From positions 51,536,714-51,600,713 of the forward strand of contig CM049320.1 in NCBI GenBank assembly GCA_026874595.1: DNA of 64,000 nt, in the 5' to 3' direction. The notes beneath the pieces are model-generated. The model made no database searches. It was not told the DNA's origin and saw only the letters and a program-made list of their open reading frames with translations. Position 1 is the stretch's first letter, and each line of letters starts with the position of its first letter. A program made the translations under genes and the position numbers. The DNA is from Sipunculus nudus (Eukaryota; Annelida; Sipuncula; Golfingiida; Sipunculidae). Shown here in pieces: positions 23,860 to 36,109 of this stretch.

Positions 23860-24147
23860 CAACCCTTAAGTAACCTTGAATTTGCAGATAGGATGGATGA
23901 AGATAGACAGATATCAGTAGATATCTTAGTTTGCCTTGACTTCTATTGGAACTTTATGAAGAAAGATGTGATTAAACTTCCTAAGGGTCTTGTAATTCAA
24001 GACACTGTCTTTTGGTGGGTAGCCTCTGAGACATGGACTAGTGGGGATCCCAGTGATGGAGCTAAAGATATCTCACACCGTTTGCTTTGTTTGTCTGATA
24101 TACGAGACACTACCCTGAAGAAATTTTAATTTTGGGATCTTGAGTCA

Positions 24148-24354
24148 GTGGGTATAAGTCCTATAGAACAGAAACATAGTGAGGACAAGGTCCTGTCCAA
24201 GTCTGAGGAGTTGGTTGTGTTCACCGAGTGGCGTTATGAGGTCGCTCTACCTTGGAAGAACAATGCTTGGTTACCCAGGCTTCCGAATATTGAAGGGATA
24301 GCTAGAAATAGATTGAATAGTTTGACAAAGAGACTATCCAGAGATCCTGAATAG
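24148..24354 (+). pseudogene. BEL/Pao protease-RT linker fragment
   Basis: The frame with RYEVALPWKNNAWLPRLPNI and then RLNSLTKRLSRDPE matches the Y.V.LPWK......L.DN...A..RL..L...L stretch that opens the Pao RT region. A stop follows. Confidence 0.75.
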
Positions 24355-24506
24355 CACGACAGGTATGATAAGGCATTAGAGGAAATAAGGTCTCAAGCGA
24401 TTATTAAGGAGGTTCCCTCTAATGAATATCTGTATCATACCCAGTGTATTATTTGCCTCATCATGCTGTGGTGAAAGAGAGCAACCTCACCACAAAGGTA
24501 TGACCC

Positions 24507-24830
24507 GTGTTTGATGCCTCAGCTGCAGGGTTTAATGGCATTTCTTTCAATGACTGCCTGGAGACTGGTCCTTATCTCATTCCCATCTTAGTGGATATTC
24601 TTATCCGATTCCGTTTCTGGAGAGTAGCGTTGTCAGCAGACATCACTAAAGCGTTCTTGCAGATTGGTGTAAGGAAACAGGATCGAGATGTCTATCGGTT
24701 CCTGTGGCATCATCAGGGTGTAGTTAGGACTATGAGATTTCTAAGAGTTCCCCTCGGGAGTAAAAGTAGTCCCTTTTTGTTAAATGCTACCAATAATGTA
24801 AGAACCCTTTTGATTTTTGGGTCATAAGGC
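24507..24830 (+). pseudogene. BEL/Pao reverse transcriptase, truncated
   Basis: The frame opens VFDASAAG...SFNDCLETGP, then ALSADITKAFLQIGV (RT motif A with its Asp), QDRDVYRFLW and RFLRVPLGSKSSPFLLNAT (motif B). Similarity stops there at about 24800, before the catalytic YxDD-type box. The rest of the polymerase has been replaced by the AGGTCA repeat. Confidence 0.88.
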
Positions 24831-25230
24831 CTGAGGTCAATGTCACAGGACCCACTTCTTTAAAAAGATTGTTGATGTATTTTTAGCAAAACTTTCTGTC
24901 CCAAACATTCTATTTTCCAGATGTTGCTCACCTGCCAATAGTAGAAGTAACTTATGGATTTTGGGGTCACAAGGTCAAGGTCATTGGGGCCATCGATCCA
25001 CATATTAATTTCCAGATGATAACACCAGTTTTGTTTGAAATATTAGTTTCAAACTTGACTTTTATATGGCCCACTACTAAAGTGAGAACTATTGATTCTG
25101 GGGTCATGAGATCAAAGGTCAAGGTCACAGGACCCACTACTTATGAAAGATTGTGGATGCATTTAAGCCAAACTTTTCATCTCCAAATGGGTCACTGCCA
25201 GGCCTATGTTTACCCCACATTTTTTCTTTG
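24806..25230 (+). repeat. Three units of the GGTCAAGGTCACAGGACC repeat
   Basis: Units near 24815, 24957 and 25094 (about 140 bases apart) share GATT.TGGGGTCA.AAGGTCAAGGTCA, CACAGGACCCACT and TT.AAAGATTGTGGATG. The array starts where the BEL/Pao RT frame is cut, so it forms the 3' junction of that truncated element. It is the same family as the intron-1 repeat at 52100-52430. Confidence 0.8.
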
Positions 25231-25789
25231 TTTCATAAGGAAACATAGGTGTTTCTTAATATTTCTCATGAATAATTAATCATCTGGCGAAAGCGAGGTT
25301 AGTTGGGAATTACAGTGAACATGTGCTCACGTACCGTTGCTGTGTGTAGCAATCCAGACCTGTCAGTTGTTCAATTAATCCACTTCAAACTTGTGGATGC
25401 TTACAAACACATTTTGTTAAAAGAATCTCGAAAGAAATATAAATCCAAAGGAATCTACTGCTATGAGTGCAATGTGAGCCCGACTTGTAAGGAAGATACT
25501 TTCCAGTGTCTCTAAATATAAAAATGTTAAAGACCCTTGGGCTCACAGCTACTGCCCCAAAAGATTTAAGTTGGCTCTATGGTCTATGATAGCTGCTAAT
25601 CAAACCACAGGATGTCATTAATTGCCCAAGGTCAATCAAAATATCAAGATATACCAGTGTCGGGGCACAGGTCTTGACTGATGCACATTCCGGACAGCAC
25701 AGAATGAGGTGGTCTGTTCATGGTTCCTCTGCCTGTGTACGATAATTCTTAGTTTCTTGTTTCATGAACAGTAGGCACAGAGTGTCTCA

Positions 25790-26852
25790 CACACACACAC
25801 ACAAACACTTGGCAGTACGTTGCTTATACTGCCATTATGAAGTTATTAACTTAATGACGACTAATAAAGCTAAGATGAAACATGTCTGCTTCTGTGATGG
25901 TTAAACGTGTTCTGAAATGAAATTATGAAAAGTTGTCTCTTCAAATGTCTTTACAAAAAAATATAGATGTAGGTATACTGTATCTGTCACCAATGATAAA
26001 TATAAAAAATTCACTGTACTTTTACATTGGCATAACCAACACATAGCTGTCAAGTGGAAACGCCATGTCACAGGACATTTAAGAAAATATCATTTCTCGT
26101 TAGATAGTTATATGATGAGTTTCTGGGCATGACAAGGTTAATATAAGTGCATGGGTAGAAACAGAATTTTTAAATGACATCTTTTTCCCACAGGACTTTA
26201 CACTATATGAGAATAAAAATATGTAAGGTAAGAATTATAAAAAAATATATTCATTTCAACGAATGTTCAACATTTCATAATTTTAACTCAGATAAGATCC
26301 TTCAAAATTTCTTTATAAATCGAATATAAAAAGTAAAGTGTCATATACTAAAACGAAATATTTGTTGTGAATGAAGAGTTAAAATATACTGACAGCGATA
26401 TGCAAGTGAGGTTTGGATTTATATAGTCATTTATCATATGATTTCAGTGATTTCTATTATTAGGTAATTAATGATTATGATAACTCAATACAGGGTACTT
26501 TATATTTATAAAATATATTACATCAGTTTATCCCATTAGTCATATTGGTAAATATATATTTGCCTGCTTGGTGATTAGTTTATATGATAGCTTGTAGCTT
26601 TGTTTTATTTGTTTGTTTTGATTAAACCGTCCTTCCCGTGTGATTCTTATAAAAGATAAAATACAGGGATCACATTCTTGGTAACATAAGATTATACATA
26701 CGGTTATATGCCAGATATTTCTTCATGGTCTACTCTGCTATCGATTCTCACAAATTGAATGATATCTTTGCAGAATTTAAACATAATAATATGATGTCCT
26801 GATTCTTTTAAATTTGATCTGCAAGAATCTACCATAAATCTGCCAATTCTTG

Positions 26853-26883
<31 letters not shown>

Positions 26884-27090
26884 GGGGGGGATATGGATAT
26901 ATATTTAACAGCAGAATATGTAACTATATTGAACGATGTTGATTTTCTGAAGATATTCACTAATGTCTATTAATAACTCATTACCAGTTTGATGAGGTTT
27001 ATTTTTTTCATCAATCAGTTTAATTAAAACTCATCATATTCAAGGTTTGGATCAGATATTTTTTACTGAGAACAAATGTCTCATATCAGA
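25790..27090 (+). repeat. Dispersed repeat, long copy (inverted at 35.0-35.5 kb)
   Basis: It matches 35040-35500 in reverse orientation in three blocks separated by sequence unique to this copy (26194-26815 and 26856-27057). It includes a GT run and a G-run (26850-26890). No coding region seen. Confidence 0.8.
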
Positions 27091-27117
27091 AATTTATTGG
27101 CATTTTATATACAAATT

Positions 27118-27127
27118 TATATATATA

Positions 27128-27172
<45 letters not shown>

Positions 27173-27330
27173 TATATAAAATGACAGTCGGTTGGTTAAG
27201 CGTGATAATTTTAGATATATATAAGTATTATGATCCGTTAATATATATATATATATATATCTATATATATATATTTATACGTGTATATATAATGACAGTC
27301 GGTTGGTTAAACGTGACAATTATAGTTATA
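27118..27330. repeat. AT microsatellites with duplicated GACAGTCGGTTGGTTAA unit
   Basis: Two AT runs (27118-27178 and 27240-27292) are each followed by ATGACAGTCGGTTGGTTAA plus CGTGA.AATT, a duplicated unit about 112 bases apart. The 152-codon frame across it is repeat-derived, and I do not treat it as a gene. Confidence 0.85.
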
Positions 27331-27849
27331 TACACTCGTGGCAGGTACTACAAAAATGTTTCCCCTCATGTCGATGCCCGTTTAGTGTCGTCTCGTGAGA
27401 GGCAGGCATATCCAACAAAGGCTGAATATAGGCAATGTCTGTCTCAAGCAGACAGCAGAAAACAGGCGGGGTGTACCGCCTTCTTTATCCTGTTGGTGTT
27501 AATGGGTGATTCTGCTCTTAATGAAAGATGGTAATTATGTAACTCTGGTGTCTTACAAGCCAATCACACCTGGGGACACACTGTTCTGCTCTCATCCGGA
27601 AACCGAAGTGCAAAGAATACGCGGACCCGACCAAAAGCAATAGTTGAGGAAACAGCGCCATCTATCCCTGCCACTCTGAACTAAGGGAGTTTCAAATGAC
27701 AAACCGGATCTTTTATATTAGCCGATAGCACGTATTAAGGCAGAAGTGATACGCCTCCTTTGGTTTTATGTCCAGGTATTACATATTCTTGGAATCCTCC
27801 ATGAGTCATTCGCTATAGAACTGTTATATAAACGTCCTTAATCTGAGAC

Positions 27850-27953
27850 GCCCACAGAATGTATGTGATCTTGATAAATGTATACTCGGGATTTACTGGC
27901 TCATGTCCAAACATTTCACAAAGTGTCGGTGTGATAAATATTGCGTAATCTTG

Positions 27954-28048
<95 letters not shown>

Positions 28049-29470
28049 AACTTCCTTTACTTGCAATGTTCAGAACTTGTAATACATGATCAGGTACCTG
28101 ACTGTTTCATCAACGATTTTTTTTAAAGCGAAACCCCTAATTCAAAGCTGGAACGTCTCTTAACATTGTAGATCAATTCTCAGTAATTTACATTATCGCC
28201 ACGTCTATACGGTCGGCGACGTACTGTTCATGCGCACAGATAGATAGAAGTTTATTTCAGGCCACAGCCCATATAAAATAGTACAGTAAAATGGTATAGT
28301 ATAGTAAAATAAGATACAATTAAAAACATTATGATGCATCATTAGATATTCACGCTTCTATTTATGATATAGACATTCATTCCACTGTGTTTGTATTCTA
28401 CCAGCTTGTACATTCATGTTGTTTACAAGACAGCGCACAACACGAATTAAGTCTCTTATTCTAGTAAGACATTACTGGATGGGACCCGGTGGTTACACTT
28501 CAGGGTACCCCGTTTACAATTTCAGATAACCTCCCTTAAAAACAGTTATTTTATTTACATTAATATACATACAATATTTGACATAATTCTTTGTTTCTCT
28601 AACTATTTTGAATCGTTATGTGTCTAATGTTTCGATGTAATGTGTCAGGTGTCATGCGTTTTTGTGGAATGTATCTATTGGTCAATGTTAGTACAATAGA
28701 GTGGGATTAACATTTTATGACCATTTCATATTTCGAATATTGCTCCAAAGTTTTATAAATCGTATCTTGCAAGTGTAATTTTGCATTAATATACCAGGAG
28801 TGTAAAGCATAAGAATTAATAATTTATATATCTAAATCAGCGAGGGGGAAATACCCTGTTATCCTGTTCCCGGTAAAATTTGTTACTTTTCTGGATTATT
28901 TCCTCATAATTATTACTTATCTGACATTTTCCTTGCGTTGTTCGCACTATATGGTCCATCTCTTTATTATTTACTTAATATTTGAGATTAGACATATCGC
29001 CCATGAGTGTTTCACGTGCCATATACTGGGAAGAGCTCAAGACGGATATTCTAGGGGTCACCATATATAACCTTCTCTCGACTTCGCTCATTCACTCACA
29101 TCACGCACCTGAAATATATTCCTGGTTTACTGCTCCAATGTTGCTGGTAGAAGTTTGTTTTTGTTTGTCTGTATACAACTCTCAGAAAGACGGATAGATG
29201 GTTTTGAATCTTGTTTGTATCATTAAGGGCCCTTTCCGCCACAGAATCCCCCCCCCCCCCCCCTGCTCTTTCGACCTAGAATCGTATCAAACCAGTGGAA
29301 CAATATACGCTTAATACATAAAAGTCACCAGATTACCTTATAATATACAGCTTTAAACTAAAAAGCAGTTTTCACAACATTTGAGGGCCCCTTTTATTCC
29401 TTCAACTTTTGTCATGTAAATTGAATTCTTAACATGTGATTTCATTTATAGGTTACTCATAACCAAAGTG
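27850..29470 (+). repeat. Duplicated block D1
   Basis: It matches 29620-31800 in order. Shared landmarks: TTTACTGGCTCATGTCCAAA, then an AT microsatellite, ATTCAAAGCTGGAACGTC, AATTAAGTCTC...TAGTAAGACA, TGGGACCCGGTGGTTAC, and CGCCCATGAGTGTTTCACGT. The segment 28870-28995 is instead inverted relative to 30995-31115. The CGCCCATG... module occurs a third time at 38930 in copy B. Confidence 0.8.
27957..28045. repeat. Long (AT)n microsatellite
   Basis: About 88 bases of uninterrupted AT, the longest pure run in the window. Confidence 0.97.
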
Positions 29471-29731
29471 AATTCTAACGGTTTATACAATGATGGTCTT
29501 TATGGACAGTATATTATATATTATATATTATACTAATATAGTATTATATAATATTTAATAGTTTTGGAGGGCTAAGGAGAACTTTGTTGAACATTCTTAT
29601 GCCAAGATATGGTCAACAGGATCTACCCCCGGGTGTATATGACCCTGATAAACGTAGAGTCGGGTTTTACTGGCTCATGTCCAAAAATTTCACATAGTGT
29701 CGGTGTAATAAAGTTTGTGTATTCTTGCTTT

Positions 29732-29736
<5 letters not shown>

Positions 29737-29795
<59 letters not shown>

Positions 29796-29887
29796 ATTTA
29801 GATGTTATTTTTTATATTAGGTTATGTATGTTTTATATTAATATGTATCATTATATATGTTAATACATGTATATTAATCATTGATAC

Positions 29888-29938
<51 letters not shown>
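29737..29938. repeat. Two (AT)n microsatellites and AT-rich spacer
   Basis: AT runs at 29737-29792 and 29891-29938. The first matches in position the 27957-28045 run of block D1. Confidence 0.95.
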
Positions 29939-29939
<1 letters not shown>

Positions 29940-31117
29940 TAAATTTATATAGAATTTATTTAATTTATTACTTTTTCTTCTTTAACTTTATCTCCATTTG
30001 ATATAATTTTAGATGTTTTATCTTCAAGGTCAACTTCAGCTAAGCACAATGACCCACGGGTCCCTTGTTTTTTTTAATGACATCCCTGATTCAAAGCTGG
30101 AACGTCCCTGTGGTATACAACTCCACATTTGCACGGTTGTCACAAATCTAACATATAGTAAACAAGCTAAACAAATAATTCTCAGTAATACACATTATCG
30201 CCAAGTCTGTACGGTCGGATACGCAATGCTCATACACCACACGAATTAAGTCTCATATACTAGTAAGACACTCCGTTGTTCCGTTATACTCGGTGGCATG
30301 ACATTCCACATAGGCTTTTGATCTCATTATATCAAATAATAACAAGGGAATAACAAGTTAACCACGACTACAAGAGCGTTTAATACGAGCCGGATCACGC
30401 AAAATTTACCGATCCAATTGCAAAGAAATTTAATTCAGGGGTGGAAAAATAGATTCAGTTTGTTTCGGATCCGGATATAAGATCGGATCCGGTAGTGTTG
30501 TTTTGCCTCGGCGGAGATTTGCACTCTACTGAAAGCCATCAATTTTTTCATGTATGTTTGATTATAGTCTACTAGTTCTGAGACAGGATTTAAAGTTTCA
30601 CAAACGATTTAACGGAATGGGACCCGGTGGTTACTTCAGTACACTTCAGGTTACCCCTCTACAATTACAGTTAACCCCCTCAATACAGTTATTTATTGAA
30701 ATTTTTATACATACAATTATTTGACAGACTTCTTTGTTTCTCTATTTTTTTTAAATTTGCATGTCTCATATTTTCCTGTAACGTGTCACATTTGTCACTC
30801 GTTTTCGTGAAATTAACGTGAAATTTCGTGAAATGGCATAGCAACCGAGGGCGCTTTCTGATTGGTTGATACGTCTACTACTGGAGTCCTCAGTTGGTGA
30901 CACCGCCGACGTAACAATGGTTCAGCCTATCTCGCATCTACTTCAAATTTAGCCTGAAACCGATGGCTGTCGGGCCTTATAAGGGGGGCTTCGTGCCTAC
31001 TTATCTCAAATATTAAGTAAATAATAAATAGATGGACCATATAGTGCGAGAAACGCTGGGAAAATGTCAGATAAGTAATATTTATAAGGAAATGACACAG
31101 AAAAGTAACAAATTAAA

Positions 31118-31120
<3 letters not shown>

Positions 31121-31183
<63 letters not shown>
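31121..31183. repeat. (AT)n microsatellite
   Basis: About 63 bases, splitting a sequence that is continuous in copy B (GTAACAAATTAAACC / AGCAATTGAAGCGCC). Confidence 0.95.
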
Positions 31184-31192
<9 letters not shown>

Positions 31193-32089
31193 CAAGCGCC
31201 TGTGGATAAAATGATGCTAACGTGACACTTTTATCTGAAAGAATCGTTCAAATAAATGTGACATAACCCTGATGACCGAATTCTGTCTACCAATACAGAA
31301 TACAGTGATGTATGCTTCGGCCCTGCAGATTCCAAATTTTTGCCAATTATTGCCACTTACGTCATATCGCCCATGAGTGTTTCACGTGCCATACTGGGAG
31401 GAGCTACAGACGGATATTCTAGGGGTCACCAGGTATACTTCCCTCGACTTCGCTCATTCACCCACATTCACGCACTTGGGCGACTTAAAAGATTTCTTCT
31501 GAAATCACTTCCTGGTTTACTGCTCCAATGTTGCTGGAAGAATTTGAAGAAGTTGCTGGATCATGCTTGTATCTTTAAGGGCCATTTGCGCTAAGGATCC
31601 CCCCCCCCCCTTTCAACCTAGACATATCAAATCAGTGGCACAATATACGCTTTATACGTGTCACCAGATTATCTTATTATATTCGCTTTAAACTAAAAAA
31701 AAAATTTCACAAAATTTGAGGTCCCCTTTCGTTCCTTCAACCTTTATGATGTGAATTGAATCCATATCCTTTTTATTACAAACTGACGACACTACAGTGT
31801 AACTAAAATTTTTTGAAAATCATATGGGGTCCGGTTCTTCTAGATAAACAGGAAACATAAAAGTAACGTAATAGCATCCGAAAAGATTTCGGTCTGAAAC
31901 CATTCTATTCCGCAAAAACATGGTACAAATAAAATTGCGCTAGGCGCGATCAATGGCGTGAAAACAAATTAACATGGCGCCCTGCATTGCTATCATAAAT
32001 AACAATTCCGACCAAGAGAAAAAAGTATAATTTATTTGAGTTTCATGACAATTACATGTTCTTTCTTCATTAAGTACCAGTTTTCGCAA

Positions 32090-32455
32090 GATACGCACTA
32101 AGATTACATCCATAAACACACAAAACCAAAACAGTATAAGCAGGTGAAAACAAAGAGACGCTGAAGTCACGTTCTGTAAGACAGATTGGTTTTTGTGCGA
32201 CGATGCACTTCATTGTATAAATTAGGCGCGGTGATCTGCCCTTTGACTGTCACTATTTTGCAAATTACACATTAAGATTACATCTATAAACACACAAAAC
32301 CAAACCAGTATATAAAGCAGTTGAAATAAAAGAGTCGCTGAAGTCACGTTCTGCTAGACAGGTTACTTTTGGTGGGAAGCCGCACTTCAGTGCATAAATT
32401 AGGCTTGGTGATCTGCCCTTTGACTGTACACTATTTGACTGAGATAGCTGTGACA
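32090..32455 (+). repeat. Tandem duplication of about 190 bases
   Basis: The block TAAGATTACATCCATAAACA ... GATCTGCCCTTTGACTGT at 32100-32255 is repeated at 32274-32430. Copy B has only one unit (about 39660-39830), so the duplication happened after A and B separated, or one unit was lost in B. Confidence 0.85.
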
Positions 32456-33482
32456 TGTGACAGTTTCTTTTCCCCATATTTATACAGAAGTGTTATAAGC
32501 TGACAGTACAAATATTGACTTACAGCGATCAGTACGTTTAACCGTCCATTCTAATTTATTCATAATCATTTCATAATCATACCTCCTCTGACCCGTTATT
32601 ACAGTCTATGCATAAACACGTATACACACTAACAAGCACTGGAAAAATAAATATATGTCAACCCTGCTAATAGCAGCACTTGTCTCAAGCCCTCTAAAGA
32701 AATTATTAAGCCTATTAATAAATCAATATTCTGGTTCATAAAAGTAAAGTATAAAATGAATTAAAGTTTTCTTTGTTCATATGTTCTATGTCAAGATTTT
32801 TTACACTTTACGTTATCTACCCTGCAAGATGGCAAAACTTCAACATTCTATGTGTCCACCAGTATGTTTAAAAAAAGATTAACTATAGGTGAGTCTGGTC
32901 GTTCAGGGGCGGATTCAGGATAATGGAAAGGGTAGGTGTGCAAGAACGAAATATGAGAAAATGCGTTGGTCAAAGTCTCAAAATTTGTTTGTAAGTCCTT
33001 TCCTAACTGTTTGCATAAAGTTGTTAACAGACAAACCGACCAACTAAGCAATGAACCGAGAGGAAAGCATAGTGCCTTCTTATGGAGGTATACTCATCGC
33101 CCGTTGCTTCATATGTTGTCCCGGAGGCCGTATAGAAACAAACAAAAATATGTTGCGTGTATAACTTGGGGTCATTTTCAAAGCGTAGATTGAAGAGTAT
33201 AGGTGCAATTTCAGAATAAACAGAATTATTCATTTATAACCCACAATACCGAGAGTTATTATAACGCGTCCCTCTGATTCCAGTCATTGTGAATTTTAAG
33301 GTCACGCGTGCCCGCGCACAAGTGACAAGTCAGAATCTGTGAGTGGAAGCATAAGTAAGACATTACAAAGTCTAACCACTGGTATATCATTATCCAAGGT
33401 ACCCGCGGTTACTGTATGGGGCAGTTGTACGCTTGTACCGCGACCGTCTAGTTGTGAGGTACACTGTAAAAATAGTGTTTAT

Positions 33483-34098
33483 AGTCCGTTCCTGTACCTC
33501 TGTCCACCTGATTTTTCGCGATTATCTCTACATAAGACAAACTTGGCAAACAAAATTTGCACCATTGGAATAAAGAGGCAAAAGCGTAATTTTTGGTACC
33601 TTACCTACTCACGATATAAATATTATTTACTTTACGGCCTGGTTGACATGTCTCAAATATATCCATGGTTCATGGCGTCCCTAATATGCGGCCATTGTTT
33701 ATCCTCCTTGGATATGGATATAAAGTAATGTGACGTAACAGTGAAGCGCGTGCACGCGGAGAATACAAGTCTAGCTGTAAGCAGAGGTCGGCAGCTCTTG
33801 ACTATTGGTTCCGTGAATGTTGGTGCCTCTTTAGTACGTCACGTCTATTATGACGTCATCACTATCCCATGATATGCCCATTTAACAGATTAGTGGCAAG
33901 ATGTCGCTAAAGAATAGACTAGTTACTCATAAAATGGTTTTAAATTGTTTACAGGAACATAAGGTAGGCTATTATTCCCATATTAGTTAATTACGCTTTT
34001 TTCCTCTTTCTTCCCCAAGGTCAAACAGTTTTGGCGTTCTTTGATTCACAGATAAATAATCGCGAAAAAACAGGTGGACAGGGGTACTGGAACGGACT
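33483..34098. mobile_element. MITE-like element with 43-base terminal inverted repeats
   Basis: The arms 33483-33525 (AGTCCGTTCC ... TTTTTCGCGATTAT) and 34056-34098 are inverted copies, differing at 3 of 43 positions by my count. The 616-base unit has no coding capacity for a transposase. It lies in the part of copy A absent from copy B: the sequence after GTTGTGAGGTA (33451) diverges from B at exactly this region. It is a non-autonomous DNA element or fold-back. The superfamily is not identifiable. Confidence 0.7.
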
Positions 34099-34099
34099 A

Positions 34100-34380
34100 G
34101 AGAGGCTTAACACAAAGCTAAACACATTTTTGTCCCTACTTTTTTACGCGTTAAGCACCTTAACATGTTTAGTCACTTTGTGTTTAGCCTGATATGCTTA
34201 GGTTAAAGACATGTTTAGAATGGTAAGTGTTTAGGCTTTTGATGTGTTTAAGAATCCGTGTGTTTAGGATTAAAATTGTTTATCATAGCATTGCACAGGT
34301 CTGTGCTGAGTGTTGGTTGGGGGGGGGGGGGGGGGGGGGTGGGGGTGGAGGAGGAGGCTGTGGTGGTAAAACCCTGCGTT
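34100..34380. repeat. TGTTTAG-rich stretch followed by a G-run
   Basis: TGTTTAG or GTGTTTAG occurs several times at irregular spacing between 34160 and 34265. A run of about 20 G follows at 34319-34340. Confidence 0.6.
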
Positions 34381-35039
34381 GGAGATCTTAAAGTTTGTGT
34401 GGGCTGACTAGAGGAGGGTTGTTACCAGAGGGTGATCACTTGGTCTTGATCTTGGAGGAGTGTGACTCGAACTCAGTCTTGATCGTGGAAAGTTTTGACT
34501 CAGAACCAGTCCCTGCCTCTGAAAGCAGTATCTCAACTGCAATACTGGTTAGATCATTTGAGTGTATTACTGTGATAAGTACAGTAAAGCAGGAACAATT
34601 GAAATACTAATAAGCAGTTTATTTCTGAATTTTTATACATAGTCCTCTTTAGACGGTATCGTGTTGAATAAAATGATTATACGTATAGAGAATGGAACTA
34701 AACAAACAAACAGTTGTTCCTAAAAATAAGAACATATATATATATATTTCGTTTTTTTAATACAATATATGTTTAAAAATATAATATTTTGGTCCCACTC
34801 GTCAACTGAATTAAGTATCATCTGTAAAAAAAAAATAATACATATCATCTTGGGTGTTATTGTTCGTGGAAACAGGTACATATAGGACCTACATCTACTA
34901 CTTGCATCACAGGCTGCAGTTTACAGGGTCCTTTAAACCTTGGAGCCAAAGCAAGGAAAATATCCATTTCCTGGTGCTCCTCTCTATCTGTAACTTCTTG
35001 CAAATGTCTAAATTTTTACATATAATGCCTATGAATTTA

Positions 35040-35500
35040 TAATATGAGACATTTGTTCTCAGTAAACAAATTGGCAGATTCATGATAGATTGTTGCAGAT
35101 CAAGTCCTGTTGGGAAAAAAAATTCATTTAAAAATTCTATTTCTACCCATGTACTAATGTTATGATTGCCATGCCCAGAAACTCATCCTATCACGATCGA
35201 ATGAGGAGGGTTATTCTTTTTAAATGACCTGTAACATTGTGTTTTCACTTGACAGCTATGTGTTGGTTATGCCACTGTAAAAGTACAGTGAAATTTCTAT
35301 ATTTATCATTGGTGACAGATACAGTATACCTACATCTATAATTTCTAAAGACATTTGAACAGAAAACTTTTTTCATCATTTCATTTCAGAAGAACTCTTT
35401 TTGACCATCACAGAAGCAAACATGTTTCAACGTAGTCTTCATTAAGTTAATGGCTTCGTCAGGGCAGTAAAAGCAGCGTACTGCCAAGTGTTTTGGTGTG
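35040..35500 (-). repeat. Inverted copy of the 25.8-27.1 kb repeat
   Basis: Reverse complement of blocks at 25806-26193, 26816-26855 and 27058-27086. Landmarks: CGTACTGCCAAGTG, ACAGCTATGTGTTGGTTATG, TTTGTTCTCAGTAAA. It lacks about 620 and 200 bases present in the other copy. Confidence 0.8.
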
Positions 35501-35822
35501 TGTCAATCTGTGCCTACTGCCGCGCACACCTTTCCCAGGACTGACCTAGACCGAAACCCGAGCCACTGTGGCAAATATGCAAATAAATTAACATCAAAAG
35601 TAAGGACTAAGGAGTGACACCTACCCCCCCCCCCCCCACACACACACATACATATATATATTAAGGAACCTATATAGACCATCTGCCTAATAGGACCGCC
35701 GGTCTATAAAGACCACACTGGACTGAACCTATTAAGACCCGCTTTGAGGACATGTACGTTCTTTTATTTGTGTGTGTGTAAAGGGAGGGACAGAAAGAGA
35801 GAGCCTTATAAAGGCATTTATA

Positions 35823-35827
<5 letters not shown>

Positions 35828-35879
<52 letters not shown>
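35828..35879. repeat. (AT)n microsatellite
   Basis: About 52 bases of AT in copy A, following the block that matches 41690-41715 of copy B. Confidence 0.95.
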
Positions 35880-35881
<2 letters not shown>

Positions 35882-36109
35882 CAGTTTACCTGGGATATGC
35901 TGCCATATGCTGTATGCTGGTAAGCTAGTTTTTGGCAAACTAAGTGTATCAATTATAATATACACAGCGCCGCTATCCTACTTACAGATATTACGTGTCA
36001 GCAATTTTATGACAGTGTTGCAGCCATTTTAATTATTAGTAATGCAATCGGAATTTTGGGCGTATGCATGGCCCCGGACGACCCTTCGCTGGATACGCTA
36101 TTGGCAACA

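Larger units (their letters stand above)
21947..24830 (+). mobile_element. 5' half of a BEL/Pao LTR retrotransposon
   Basis: In order: 5' LTR (21947-22148), primer-binding site (22152-22168), gag (22216-22928), zinc knuckle, DTGSD protease, linker, and the first half of RT. It breaks off inside RT before the catalytic YxDD-type motif and runs into the AGGTCA repeat. RNase H, integrase and 3' LTR are absent. Several stops and frameshifts show it is inactive. It differs in LTR and primer site from the intron-2 element. Confidence 0.88.
29620..31800 (+). repeat. Duplicated block D2 (overlaps start of copy A)
   Basis: Partner of 27850-29470. It runs into segmental copy A, so the right half of this block exists in three copies (29000, 31370 and 38930). 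Confidence 0.8.

Noticed and set aside
27076-27534. 152-codon open frame
   Set aside because: Its first two thirds are AT microsatellite (Ile-Tyr repeats) and a duplicated unit. The remainder has no recognised domain.
33339-33728. 129-codon open frame
   Set aside because: It spans the border of the duplication and the left end of the TIR element, is not preserved in copy B, and shows no domain.
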